This document shows, one piece after another, positions 32,842-41,250 of a stretch of 64,000 nt of DNA. Origin of the DNA: Virgibacillus doumboii. Lineage in GTDB: Bacteria; Bacillota; Bacilli; Bacillales; Amphibacillaceae. The notes under the pieces are model-generated. The model did not search any database and had not been told where the DNA came from. It saw nothing but the letters and a program-made list of their open reading frames with translations. The stretch's first letter is position 1; every line of letters begins with the position of its first letter. The position numbers and the translations under genes were made by a program. Location: NCBI RefSeq assembly GCF_902806455.1, contig NZ_CADCWQ010000001.1:806001-870000 (forward strand), given 5' to 3'.

Positions 32842-34995
32842 ATGAACAAAACAGTAGTATTGGCAGAAAAGCCTTCTGTGGGCCGTGATATTGCACGTGT
32901 CCTGAATTGCCAGAAGAAAGGCAATGGTTATTTGGAAGGGTCGAAATATATTGTTACATGGGCGCTCGGGCATTTAGTAACCTTGGCTGACCCGGAAATG
33001 TATGATGATAAATGGAAAACATGGCGACTGGGCGATTTGCCGATGCTCCCGAAGCAGCTGAAGTTAGTTGTCATCAAAAAATCCGGCAAACAATTCAGCG
33101 CTGTGAAATCACAGCTTAATCGTAAGGATGTCAATGAAGTGGTTATCGCAACCGATGCCGGACGTGAAGGAGAACTCGTTGCCCGCTGGATTATTGAAAA
33201 GGCACGTGTTCATAAACCAGTGAAGCGGCTGTGGATTTCATCTGTAACTGATAAAGCTATTCGTGACGGGTTCAAACAGTTGAAACCGGGTGAACAATAC
33301 GAAAATCTGTATGCTGCAGCTGTGGCTCGTTCGGAGGCGGACTGGTATGTCGGTCTGAACGCAACTCGGGCATTGACAACAAAGTTCAATGCACAGCTTT
33401 CGACTGGTCGTGTGCAGACGCCAACCCTTGCAATGGTTGCTGCCAGGGAAAAAGAAATCAAGGAGTTTAAGCCGCAGAAATTTTATGGGATTGAAGCAAA
33501 ATCCGCAAAAGGGTTCACTTTAACCTGGCAGGATGCGAAAAATAACAGCCGTATTTTTTCCAGGGAAAAGGCGGAAAAGCTCACAGGTCAGCTTAACAAA
33601 AAGGCTGCAAAAATCGTGAATATCGACAAATCCTATAAGAAAAAACATGCCCCGCAGTTGTATGACCTGACTGAACTGCAGCGGGATGCAAACCGGATAT
33701 TCGGCTATTCGGGAAAACAAACATTATCCCTGATGCAAAAGCTGTATGAGCAGCATAAGGTGTTGACCTATCCAAGAACTGATTCCAGAGTTATTTCAAC
33801 GGATATCGTTCCAACACTGAAAGAACGGGTGAAGGCGTGTGGTGTTGATCAGTATTCCCGCGTTGCCAATAAGGTGATGAAAAAGGAATGGAAACTGCCG
33901 AAATCAGTGGTTGATAATGCAAAAGTTTCCGATCACCATGCGATTATTCCGACAGAGCAGCCGGTTATTTTAGCGGAGCTTAATGATAAAGAACGGAAAA
34001 TTTATGACCTTGTTGTGAAACGGTTTCTGGCTGTTTTATCCGATCCGTATGAGTATGAACAAACAACAATCGAAGCACAAATTGAGAAAGAGCGCTTCAC
34101 TGCTAAAGGAAAAATTGTTAAAAAACAGGGCTGGAAGGAAATTTATAATGAAAATGATAATTCGGAACAGGGCCTGCCAGCTGTTCAGCAGGGTGACACG
34201 TTTGATGTTGAAATCAAGCTGACAAATGGTGAAACGAAGCCGCCGGAACGGTTTACTGAAGGCGGGTTGCTTCAGGCCATGGAAAATCCGGTCCGCTATA
34301 TGAATCAGGATGAAAAACATCTGGCAAAAACAATCAACAAAACTGGCGGTCTTGGTACGGTTGCCACACGAGCTGATATCATTGAAAAGCTGTTCAACAG
34401 CCAGTTAATGGAACTGCGGAACAAACATATTTTCATTACATCGAAAGGCCGGCAGCTGCTTGATCTGGTCCCGGAGGATTTACGATCCCCTGCACTTACC
34501 GCTGAATGGGAAAATAAACTAGGCAGAATTGCAGAAGGAAAACTGAATAAAGAACAGTTTATTAAAGAAATGAAAGGCTATTCACGTGACGTTGTCCAGC
34601 AAATAAAGGCGAGTGACGAAACGTTCAAGCATGATAATATAACAGGTACGAAATGTCCGGATTGCGGCAAATTAATGCTCGAGATTAAAAATAGAAATGG
34701 CCGGATGCTTGTTTGTCAGGACCGCTCATGCGGGCATAAGAAAAATGTTGCTAAGGTAACGAACGCCCGCTGTCCGAATTGCCATAAGCGTATGGAACTT
34801 CGAGGTGAAGGGGAAGGAAAAACCTTTTCCTGCAAATGCGGTCACCGGGAAAAACTGTCAACATTCAACAAACGTAAAGAGCAAGAGAAAAAGCACAAAG
34901 TTTCCAAAAAAGATGTAAATAAATACTTGAAAAAGCAGGACGACGGATTTAAAAATGATGCATTGGCACAGGCATTATCAAAATTTAAAAAATAG
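32842..34995 (+). CDS. topB: DNA topoisomerase III
   Basis: The 717-residue protein has a Toprim domain (VLAEKPSVGRDIARVLN; ATDAGREGELVARWI), a type IA core with catalytic Tyr310 (LTYPRTDSR), and a C-terminal region with Cys clusters (CPDCGKLML...CQDRSCGH; CPNCHKRMEL...CKCGHREK) and a basic tail. It relaxes negatively supercoiled DNA and decatenates replication products through a 5' phosphotyrosine. It is full length for Bacillus TopB and forms a single-gene unit with its own terminator. Confidence 0.96.
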   Translation: MNKTVVLAEKPSVGRDIARVLNCQKKGNGYLEGSKYIVTWALGHLVTLADPEMYDDKWKTWRLGDLPMLPKQLKLVVIKKSGKQFSAVKSQLNRKDVNEVVIATDAGREGELVARWIIEKARVHKPVKRLWISSVTDKAIRDGFKQLKPGEQYENLYAAAVARSEADWYVGLNATRALTTKFNAQLSTGRVQTPTLAMVAAREKEIKEFKPQKFYGIEAKSAKGFTLTWQDAKNNSRIFSREKAEKLTGQLNKKAAKIVNIDKSYKKKHAPQLYDLTELQRDANRIFGYSGKQTLSLMQKLYEQHKVLTYPRTDSRVISTDIVPTLKERVKACGVDQYSRVANKVMKKEWKLPKSVVDNAKVSDHHAIIPTEQPVILAELNDKERKIYDLVVKRFLAVLSDPYEYEQTTIEAQIEKERFTAKGKIVKKQGWKEIYNENDNSEQGLPAVQQGDTFDVEIKLTNGETKPPERFTEGGLLQAMENPVRYMNQDEKHLAKTINKTGGLGTVATRADIIEKLFNSQLMELRNKHIFITSKGRQLLDLVPEDLRSPALTAEWENKLGRIAEGKLNKEQFIKEMKGYSRDVVQQIKASDETFKHDNITGTKCPDCGKLMLEIKNRNGRMLVCQDRSCGHKKNVAKVTNARCPNCHKRMELRGEGEGKTFSCKCGHREKLSTFNKRKEQEKKHKVSKKDVNKYLKKQDDGFKNDALAQALSKFKK

Positions 34996-35018
34996 TTGGA
35001 TGGTTCATGCATTCATAA

Positions 35019-35052
35019 TTGCCCGGGTGGGAAAAGTCCATCCGGGCATTTT
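35019..35052 (+). terminator. Terminator after topB
   Basis: TGCCCGGGTGG (35020-35030) pairs with CCATCCGGGCA (35038-35048), followed by T4. Confidence 0.85.
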
Positions 35053-35072
35053 CGTTGTCCCAGTGATTGCTG

Positions 35073-35141
35073 GCGGACAATTTTCCTTTATATAGTACAT
35101 ATATGAAGTGTTTTTGATCAGATAACGGAATAAATGTCCAG
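35073..35141. repeat. Inverted pair of ATARCGGAA-N7-CCGC units
   Basis: One unit lies in reverse at 35073-35091 (spacer six bases) and one forward at 35122-35141, in the 412-base gap between topB and the third NhaC gene. The layout repeats that of 17921-17998. The rest of the gap holds the topB terminator, a hairpin at 35196-35239 and the upstream region of NhaC. Confidence 0.75.
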
Positions 35142-35195
35142 GTTAAAATCAAGCCGTGAAGGAACCTTGCATTCTTATAATCGTATGCGGAATGG

Positions 35196-35239
35196 AAAAG
35201 GTGGCATAAAATATTAATTATTTTTTTTGCCACCTTTTT
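35196..35239 (+). terminator. Stand-alone hairpin with U-rich flank upstream of NhaC
   Basis: AAAAGGTGGCA (35196-35206) pairs with TGCCACCTTTT (35228-35238) and a T follows. No gene ends here, so it either backs up the topB terminator, ends a small RNA, or attenuates a leader of the NhaC gene 170 bp downstream. Confidence 0.5.
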
Positions 35240-35407
35240 CAGGTGAGGTACGAATATATTGTGAAGGGATAATAATTTTGTCGAATTACTCATCAATAAA
35301 AATTAATTTTTATTCATACTTTTCAAAAATTATGATAAACTGGTAAGAAGATTAACATCTCAGAACCTTCATCAAAAATAAATTTACTTTTTTGGAGGGG
35401 GAGAAAT

Positions 35408-36916
35408 ATGTCAAACAATGCAGAAAGCGTCATAGGGGAAAACAATGAAGAATTAGACAAAGCAACGGGAGAAAAGTCTGTTGACAGATTGGACTTCAGA
35501 CTTGGTGCTTTTGGGGCAGCAGTACCTTTACTGTTTTTTGTTGTTTGGGCGATATCAATCAGTGTTCTTCAATTATCGTCCGAAGTTGCACTCGTTATGG
35601 GTGCTATCATTGGTCTGACCCTTGGTTTACTTTTATGTAAAAGTAAATGGGAAGATTATGCTCAAGGGTTATTTGACGGTTTGGCACAACCTGTTGGTGT
35701 CATCGCCATGGTTGCGTGGTTTTATGCAGGTATGTTTGCACAAGTATTACAGGTTGGCGGCCTTGTTGAAGGGCTCGTATGGATCGGTTCGGTAACCGGC
35801 GTTGAAGGTGGACTTTTCGTCGCATTGACCTTCTTGCTGGCAGCGACTTTCTCTACAGCTGTAGGTACAGGCTATGGAACAACAGTTGCATTCTGTACAT
35901 TGATGTATCCGGCAGGTGTAGCTGTAGGTGCAGATCCAACATTTATGTTTGCGGCAATTTTGGCTGGTGCTGTATTTGGTGATAACCTTGCACCGGTTTC
36001 AGATACAACAATCGTTTCAGCGACAACACAGGATGCGGATGTTCCGGGTGTTGTACGCAGCCGTTTCAAATATTCTGTTGTTGCGGCAATACCGGCAGTT
36101 ATTCTGTTTGCTATTTTTGGAGGCGGCGGAACGGCACAGTCCGTTCAGACTTCCATCATTGAATCTGTAAATGCAAGCGGACTTATTATGCTTATCCCAT
36201 TTGCAATCGTACTTATTTTAGCTTTATCCGGACAGCATTTGCTTACATCACTGACATGGGGTATTATTTCAACCATTCCTTTAATATTTATCATGCATAT
36301 CAGTGGAATCAGCAGCAGTACGCTGGCTGATATAATCAGCTTTAACGCTGACTCGGGAACAGTTGTTCAAGGCGCACTGGTAAGTGGCTTAACAGGATAC
36401 TTTAATATGGCAATCCTGATTCTTTTGATTGTAGCTGCTGCACACCTCCTGCGTCTGGGTGGAACAATGGAGGCTATTACAAAAGGGTTAATCAAATGGA
36501 TTAAAAACTCTGTACGCAGAGCTGAAATTGCTATTTGGGGAATCGTTGCGCTGCTGAACAGTTCCATTACAATTAATACTGCAGCAGAAATTGCAGCTGC
36601 ACCATTTGTAAAAGAAATTGGTACGAAATATAAAATTCACCGTTACCGTTTGGCTAACATGTTAGACGCTGTGACATCAGCATTGGGTTATATTTTCCCA
36701 TGGGGTGCTCCGGTACTGTTGGGTTGGTCTACCATCCAAACGATGAAGGCGGAAAACTATGACTGGCTGCCAATCGTTGAGCCGACAGCAGTGTTCCCAT
36801 TCGTTTTCCAAGGCTGGTTCCTGTTCATTATCATGCTCATCGCGGCATTAACCGGCTGGGGATTACGCTATGAAGGTAAAAAAGGTGAAGAGTTGAAAGA
36901 ACGACCGAAAGATTAA
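35408..36916 (+). CDS. NhaC-family Na+/H+ antiporter (third of three)
   Basis: The 502-residue membrane protein has NhaC signatures GAVFGDNLAPVSDTTIVSA and, near the end, LDAVTSALGYIFPWGAPVLLG. A 35-residue acidic cytoplasmic head precedes helix 1. The start has TTGGAGGGGGAGA. It shares the 'FGDN/HxxPxSDTT' site with the other two copies but is clearly a different subgroup. It stands alone with a strong terminator, which suggests separate control of each antiporter. Confidence 0.9.
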   Translation: MSNNAESVIGENNEELDKATGEKSVDRLDFRLGAFGAAVPLLFFVVWAISISVLQLSSEVALVMGAIIGLTLGLLLCKSKWEDYAQGLFDGLAQPVGVIAMVAWFYAGMFAQVLQVGGLVEGLVWIGSVTGVEGGLFVALTFLLAATFSTAVGTGYGTTVAFCTLMYPAGVAVGADPTFMFAAILAGAVFGDNLAPVSDTTIVSATTQDADVPGVVRSRFKYSVVAAIPAVILFAIFGGGGTAQSVQTSIIESVNASGLIMLIPFAIVLILALSGQHLLTSLTWGIISTIPLIFIMHISGISSSTLADIISFNADSGTVVQGALVSGLTGYFNMAILILLIVAAAHLLRLGGTMEAITKGLIKWIKNSVRRAEIAIWGIVALLNSSITINTAAEIAAAPFVKEIGTKYKIHRYRLANMLDAVTSALGYIFPWGAPVLLGWSTIQTMKAENYDWLPIVEPTAVFPFVFQGWFLFIIMLIAALTGWGLRYEGKKGEELKERPKD

Positions 36917-36932
36917 GAGTACATGATTGAAA

Positions 36933-36967
36933 GAATGAAGGCTTATAGAAGTCTTCATTCTTTTTTT
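36933..36967 (+). terminator. Terminator after the third NhaC gene
   Basis: GAATGAAG (36933-36940) pairs with CTTCATTC (36953-36960), extended by GCTT/AAGT, followed by T7. Confidence 0.9.
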
Positions 36968-37781
36968 GCATGGTTACTCAACTTACGCACCTGCAGAATA
37001 AGCTCAAACAGCTGACCTTGATAAACTAGAACATTATTAATTGTGCCTTGACAACATTGATTAAAGTTTTTTGTATACATAATCCATAACTCGCGAAGTA
37101 AGTATAATTCTGATTCGTACCTGTCAGCGAAGCTCTTACCATGTCTACAGCAGAATGAAAGACTTGGGTGCCTAAATCGATTGCCTTTTCATTGTGTTAG
37201 AGCACGTTTCATGATGATTTTAAGGTTAAATCGAGTTCATTTTCATCGATAGAGCACGTCTCATGATGATTTCACGGCTGAATTGAGTTCTTTTTCATCA
37301 ATAGAGCTTGTTCTTCTACTTATTACGCATTATGTATCAAATACGAACCGTTGATTCAAAGTCGACTCAAGCAGTGTATCTTCAGCCTTTCTTATTCCTT
37401 CAAGGCCAATGTGTTCATTTTACGCTGCGAAACTTGAATATGTCAGGAATAAAATGTTTCTTTGGGGGAACATACAGGAAAAACCCAGTACCTTGCTGCA
37501 GTGCGGTCGAAGGATTTATTCCATGTTTCAATGTAAAAATATCGGGTAAAACGTTAAATAACATTAAAGACGCAAATTCATTAGTAAACTTGATTCATAA
37601 CAATCTATCCATAAACTATAATTGTCATCAGTTGAAAAATATCCTACATTTGTAGTGTTTAATCACTGAAAATTCTGTTATATAATAAAACGCAAGAAAG
37701 GTGAATGTTTATTCAGTTAAATGAAAGCGATATCAAGAGTGAAGTCTGGAAGTAAAATAAACGTATGGAGGAGTGAGAAGC
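36968..37781. other. Long non-coding gap with decayed repeat sequence
   Basis: About 800 bases hold no gene I can support. A 115-codon ORF at 37308-37655 has no ribosome binding site and no recognisable motif. The stretch contains a 52-bp tandem repeat (37199-37302), which suggests remnants of a larger repeat element. TTTAAT and TATAAT at about 37658-37686, 17 bases apart, could be the promoter of the DUF6230 cassette. Confidence 0.6.
37199..37302. repeat. Two tandem copies of a 52-bp repeat
   Basis: AGAGCACGT at 37199 and 37251 starts two copies of a 52-base unit that share TCATGATGATTT and GAGTTC, and a third partial unit (AGAGCTTGTTC) follows. A diverged inverted copy is seen near 45422-45460 (CGATTTA..CT.AAAATCATC). 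Thus the unit is dispersed. Confidence 0.7.
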
Positions 37782-38390
37782 ATGGATAATAGAGACAAAG
37801 TGGCGGTAGGGAAAACGTGGAAGAAGAAATTCTTTATTGCGTTCTTTGCAGGTTTCCTGGCACTTGGCGGCCTTATGTCTGTGTTTGGATTTACTGGAAC
37901 AGCAGTAGCACTGCCGATGGGAGGTATTGGTGACTTTTACGTGAAGTTCGACAAACTGGAAGGAAAGGGTTTTCAGCTATTACCGCATATTGGTGAGACT
38001 GGTAATTCCGACGCCGAGCCAATGATCCGGAATAAGATTGACGAAGTGACGATTACCAATCTGCATATCTATAAAGATATGAAAATGCCAGGCGGACAGT
38101 GGGTAAGAATTCATATTAAAGCCTCAGGCCCTACAAAAATCAGTGGATTGATTCAGGATGCGCGAATGATTGATGCAAATTTAAGCTTCAATGAGCTTGC
38201 AATCGAAGAGCGGAATACCACTGATTTCTCCAAAAACTGGTCACAGCAAGCAAAGACGATAACGATAACAGATGCAAAACTTGTAACGGACTATTTGTTC
38301 CAAAATGTTGTCAGCCTGGAAGGTACCAAGATTTATGTTGAGAAGATTGATTCACCAGATATGACAAAACAACCCGGATCAAGCAAATGA
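37782..38390 (+). CDS. Exported DUF6230-family protein
   Basis: The 202-residue protein has a basic N-terminus and a hydrophobic signal (about 17-42, ending GTAVA), then a beta-rich domain with FYVKFDKLEGKGF, VTITNLHIYK, IKASGPTKISGL and QAKTITITDAKL. This is the DUF6230 pattern known mainly from actinomycetes. ATG 37782 is selected since GGAGG lies 10 bases before; a GTG at 37773 would be too close. It is the first gene of a three-gene cassette with DUF6114 and an exported coiled-coil protein. Function unknown; it probably sits outside the membrane. Confidence 0.8.
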   Translation: MDNRDKVAVGKTWKKKFFIAFFAGFLALGGLMSVFGFTGTAVALPMGGIGDFYVKFDKLEGKGFQLLPHIGETGNSDAEPMIRNKIDEVTITNLHIYKDMKMPGGQWVRIHIKASGPTKISGLIQDARMIDANLSFNELAIEERNTTDFSKNWSQQAKTITITDAKLVTDYLFQNVVSLEGTKIYVEKIDSPDMTKQPGSSK

Positions 38391-38434
38391 ACCTGATTTA
38401 ATGGAGAATCCTTCAAAAAGGAAGGGGATAACGT

Positions 38435-38920
38435 ATGAACAAAAAGGAACTCAAGGAACAAAAAAAGGAAGAGAAATTGCGGATGAAGCATGAAAAAATA
38501 GCGAATGGCGGGAAGTTCAAAAAGTGGCGGAACAATCGTCCTTTTTGGGGTGCGAGCTTAGTTATTTTGGCTGGCTTGCTGATTCTGTATATTCCAATTC
38601 AATTGTATGCAATTGCGTTTGTTCCCGGCAGCCTTGTATTTATTGGATTTTTATTTGGCGGATTGATGCTGATCACCGGTGTACTTGGCTATTTGTACCC
38701 GAAGTTTTCTACGGTGTTCGGTATTGTAGCAATATTTTTATCTGTTCTTTCAGTCATGGGTGCACTGGGAGGATTCCTGATTGGGACAATTATCGGAATT
38801 GCCGGTGGTGCGCTTTTGATTGCATGGGAGAAGCAGGAAGTATTGCTTGAAACCGAAACGGAAACGACAAATGACAATAAAACGATTGAAAAAGGTGAGG
38901 TAAGTGCAGCACAGGTGTAA
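38435..38920 (+). CDS. DUF6114-family membrane protein
   Basis: The 161-residue protein begins with a strongly basic stretch (KKELKEQKKEEKLRMKHEKI), then FKKWRNNRPFWGASLVILAG, the DUF6114 hallmark, followed by four hydrophobic helices (about 38-140) and an acidic tail. It follows the DUF6230 gene by 44 bp with GGAAGGGG before ATG. The pairing of DUF6230 and DUF6114 is conserved in actinomycetes, which implies a complex of an exported and a membrane protein. Function unknown. Confidence 0.8.
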   Translation: MNKKELKEQKKEEKLRMKHEKIANGGKFKKWRNNRPFWGASLVILAGLLILYIPIQLYAIAFVPGSLVFIGFLFGGLMLITGVLGYLYPKFSTVFGIVAIFLSVLSVMGALGGFLIGTIIGIAGGALLIAWEKQEVLLETETETTNDNKTIEKGEVSAAQV

Positions 38921-38960
38921 GTACAGGATGATTATAGTTGAAAATTAGGGGAATTTGCGT

Positions 38961-40343
38961 ATGAATAAAAAAACAGCTTTTTTCTGTCTTATTTTTTTAA
39001 TTGCATATGGACTTTCCTTCTTATCACCGGCCGTTAACAGTGCCTATGCCGAAAGTAATGAAGCGGCTGACGGCAACGGGCATAGTGGCGGCTTTATTGT
39101 GAAAACCGAAAAAGTGGAAGGGCAGATGGACCTGGTTGGTGCTCTAATTGGCAAAATCAGCATTAAAGAAGGAACAATTCACGGATTAACTATTACAAAG
39201 ACACTCGAAACCGGAATGTCAGAAGATCCATTAATGATTAAAATAACATCACCGGGACCTATCAAAGTTCAAAATTTGAAAGCAGGGACAATAAACGGAC
39301 TCCCTCCCAGTATTGGCGATTTGTGTAAGCCCAGTAAACCGGGATGGATTTGCTTAAAAGATGTCACAATGAAAGTAACCGAACAATCAGCTTCAGAGAT
39401 TTCGTTACCTGAGGCGAGTGTTCAGGCCTGCTATCAGAGTCAATGCGGCGGACTTCCTGATTATAAGCCGATGACCAAAAAGGAAGTCAAGGATATTTTG
39501 AATGAAGAAAAAGCGAAGGAAGACGAAGAACAGTCAGATAATAAGCAACCGGACAAAGAGCAGTTGGGTTCGGAACAACCAGCAAATCTGGACGATATAA
39601 AAAATGAACTTCAAAAAGATAAGGAAAATCTTGATAAAGCAAAAGATATCCTAGATGAGGCATCGGATGTTTATGAAAAAATAAAAAACGGCAATCCGAC
39701 TGAAGAACTGAAAAAACTGACCGATAAAATAAACGATTTACTTGAGGATAACGTGATTGATGGAACGACAGACAAGTTGAAGGAATTGGTTGCAAAACTA
39801 AAAGAACTGGAAAAGGAAGCAACATCGTTTGGGACCATTTCGGAAACATTCACTAAACTAACAGATGAAGCTGATAGACTTGTTCAGGATCTTCAGAACA
39901 GCATAAACACAACAAAAGAACAGCTGAATAACTTAAATGATTCAAATAAGGAGAACGAAGATAAATCAGTTGTTGATTCACTGAAACAGCGTGCTGATCA
40001 AATATTGAATAAAACTGAGGCAGTCAAAGATAAGGTATCCAATTTAACGAAGAAAAAAGGCAGTTTACAAAATAAAACGGAATCAATCAATAAGAAACTG
40101 AACAAATTGAAGTCAACAATTTCAGAAGCTGAAACATCCGGGGAAGGAAATCAATCCGAAGACAGCTCGGACGGTTCATCGAATGATAACAATAATGAGA
40201 AAGATTCCGGTTCCGGATCAACTGATGACGGTAATACAAATGATGGTAACACAGGTGATAATAATAACGATGACTCAGAAGATGACGAATCGTCAATCCT
40301 TGGTGATCTTATCGATGGAATCCTTGGAGGACTTTTAGGATAA
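38961..40343 (+). CDS. Exported DUF6230-like domain fused to a coiled coil with acidic tail
   Basis: The 460-residue protein (ATG 38961 behind AGGGG) has a signal peptide ending SAYA (about residue 30). Residues 45-165 resemble the DUF6230 protein two genes upstream: FIVKTEKVEG, IHGLTITKTLE and ITSPGPIKVQNL match FYVKFDKLEG, VTITNLHIYK and IKASGPTKISGL. Four cysteines (DLCKP, WICLK, ACYQSQC) could form disulfides. A long Lys/Glu/Leu coiled coil (about 170-390) follows, then a Ser/Asn/Asp/Gly tail and a hydrophobic end ILGDLIDGILGGLLG. It looks like a surface structure protein. A terminator follows. Confidence 0.75.
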   Translation: MNKKTAFFCLIFLIAYGLSFLSPAVNSAYAESNEAADGNGHSGGFIVKTEKVEGQMDLVGALIGKISIKEGTIHGLTITKTLETGMSEDPLMIKITSPGPIKVQNLKAGTINGLPPSIGDLCKPSKPGWICLKDVTMKVTEQSASEISLPEASVQACYQSQCGGLPDYKPMTKKEVKDILNEEKAKEDEEQSDNKQPDKEQLGSEQPANLDDIKNELQKDKENLDKAKDILDEASDVYEKIKNGNPTEELKKLTDKINDLLEDNVIDGTTDKLKELVAKLKELEKEATSFGTISETFTKLTDEADRLVQDLQNSINTTKEQLNNLNDSNKENEDKSVVDSLKQRADQILNKTEAVKDKVSNLTKKKGSLQNKTESINKKLNKLKSTISEAETSGEGNQSEDSSDGSSNDNNNEKDSGSGSTDDGNTNDGNTGDNNNDDSEDDESSILGDLIDGILGGLLG

Positions 40344-40363
40344 AGATGGTTATATGTAATGGG

Positions 40364-40402
40364 AACAGTGGTCTGATTTTATAAAATCGGCCACTGTTTT
40401 GG
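40364..40402 (+). terminator. Terminator of the DUF6230/DUF6114 cassette
   Basis: AACAGTGG (40364-40371) pairs with CCACTGTT (40391-40398), with GATTTTATAAAATC pairing inside and TTGGTTT after it. Confidence 0.8.
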
Positions 40403-40443
40403 TTTAAAGGTGGTTACTGGCATATACTTTCATAATACCGAGA

Positions 40444-40737
40444 GAGGCTGGGACAAAGTGTTTTTATCAAAAGAAAAATCCAAACTATCTGGAAAATGGT
40501 GCATAAAAACTGCTCCGGAAATATACTTCGCGCACCTTAGGGCGGCTGCTGAGCCCTCCTCGTGCTCGTCGTGTTGGTAGTGAATTCAATGAAGCGGAAC
40601 TCCTCGCAGAAAAGATCGCTATCGCACTCAGTGGTGTCAACTACTAGGCCTTTCCTCCCGCAGGAGTCTACGTATATTTCCTTCACTAATTTCAATGCTT
40701 GTCTTTTGTGTTACCCGATTCGTTTTATCCCAACCTT
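40444..40737. repeat. GAGGCTGGGACA-type repeat element, copy A (diverged)
   Basis: The element opens with GAGGCTGGGACAAAG and ends in a decayed TATCCCAACCTTTT. Inside, GGAAATATAC (40517-40526) and GTATATTTCC (40672-40681) form perfect inverted arms around a core ending CCCGCAGGAGTCTAC. Copies B and C lie at 50711 and 52884. Short ORFs in it are artefacts. It fills most of the gap 40344-40880. Confidence 0.8.
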
Positions 40738-40880
40738 TTTTAAAATTCTATCGTGCATATAATGTTCGTATACCATTATAAATAATCATTAAATACCCGA
40801 CATATTAAGGAATATATTTTGATGCAGTTAAAAATTATTCTGTATGTATACGGTTTTAAATTTTGTAAGGAGGATGCAAA

Positions 40881-41225
40881 ATGGCAAATTTACGCGAGAC
40901 TTTTCAGGAAATTGACTCAGCTGTAAGCGACGATCCAAGTAAGGCGCAGGGAACAGAGGCGGTTTATCTGTTTAATCTGGACGGTGATGAGTCCGGTACG
41001 TATCATATCGTTTTCAATGGTGATAAAAGTTATGCTGCAGAAGGAGAAGCAGATAACGCCGACTGCACATTATTTATGGATAGTAACGATTTTATGAAAA
41101 TGGTCGATGGAGAGTTAAATGGGACGCAAGCATTTATGAGCGGACGTCTGAAAATTAAAGGGAATATGGGACTCGCTATAAAATTACAAAGCATTTTGGC
41201 TTCGTATAATAAGGCAAGAAAGTAA
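40881..41225 (+). CDS. SCP2 sterol-binding domain protein (first of two)
   Basis: The 114-residue protein is a single SCP2 domain: GTYHIVFNGDKSYAAEGEAD, CTLFMDSNDFMKMVDGEL, MSGRLKIKGNMGLAIKLQ. SCP2 domains bind fatty acyl-CoA and other lipids in a hydrophobic tunnel. It has a GTAAGGAGG site and is the first gene of the fatty-acid degradation cluster. A 116-residue paralogue is encoded later in the same cluster (46696). It may carry acyl-CoA intermediates between enzymes. Confidence 0.92.
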   Translation: MANLRETFQEIDSAVSDDPSKAQGTEAVYLFNLDGDESGTYHIVFNGDKSYAAEGEADNADCTLFMDSNDFMKMVDGELNGTQAFMSGRLKIKGNMGLAIKLQSILASYNKARK

Positions 41226-41250
41226 TAATCGTGGAAGAGGAGGAGCCTAT

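Noticed and set aside
37308..37655. 115-codon ORF in the gap before the DUF6230 gene
   Set aside because: No ribosome binding site, no recognisable motif and unusual composition; it lies in decayed repeat DNA.
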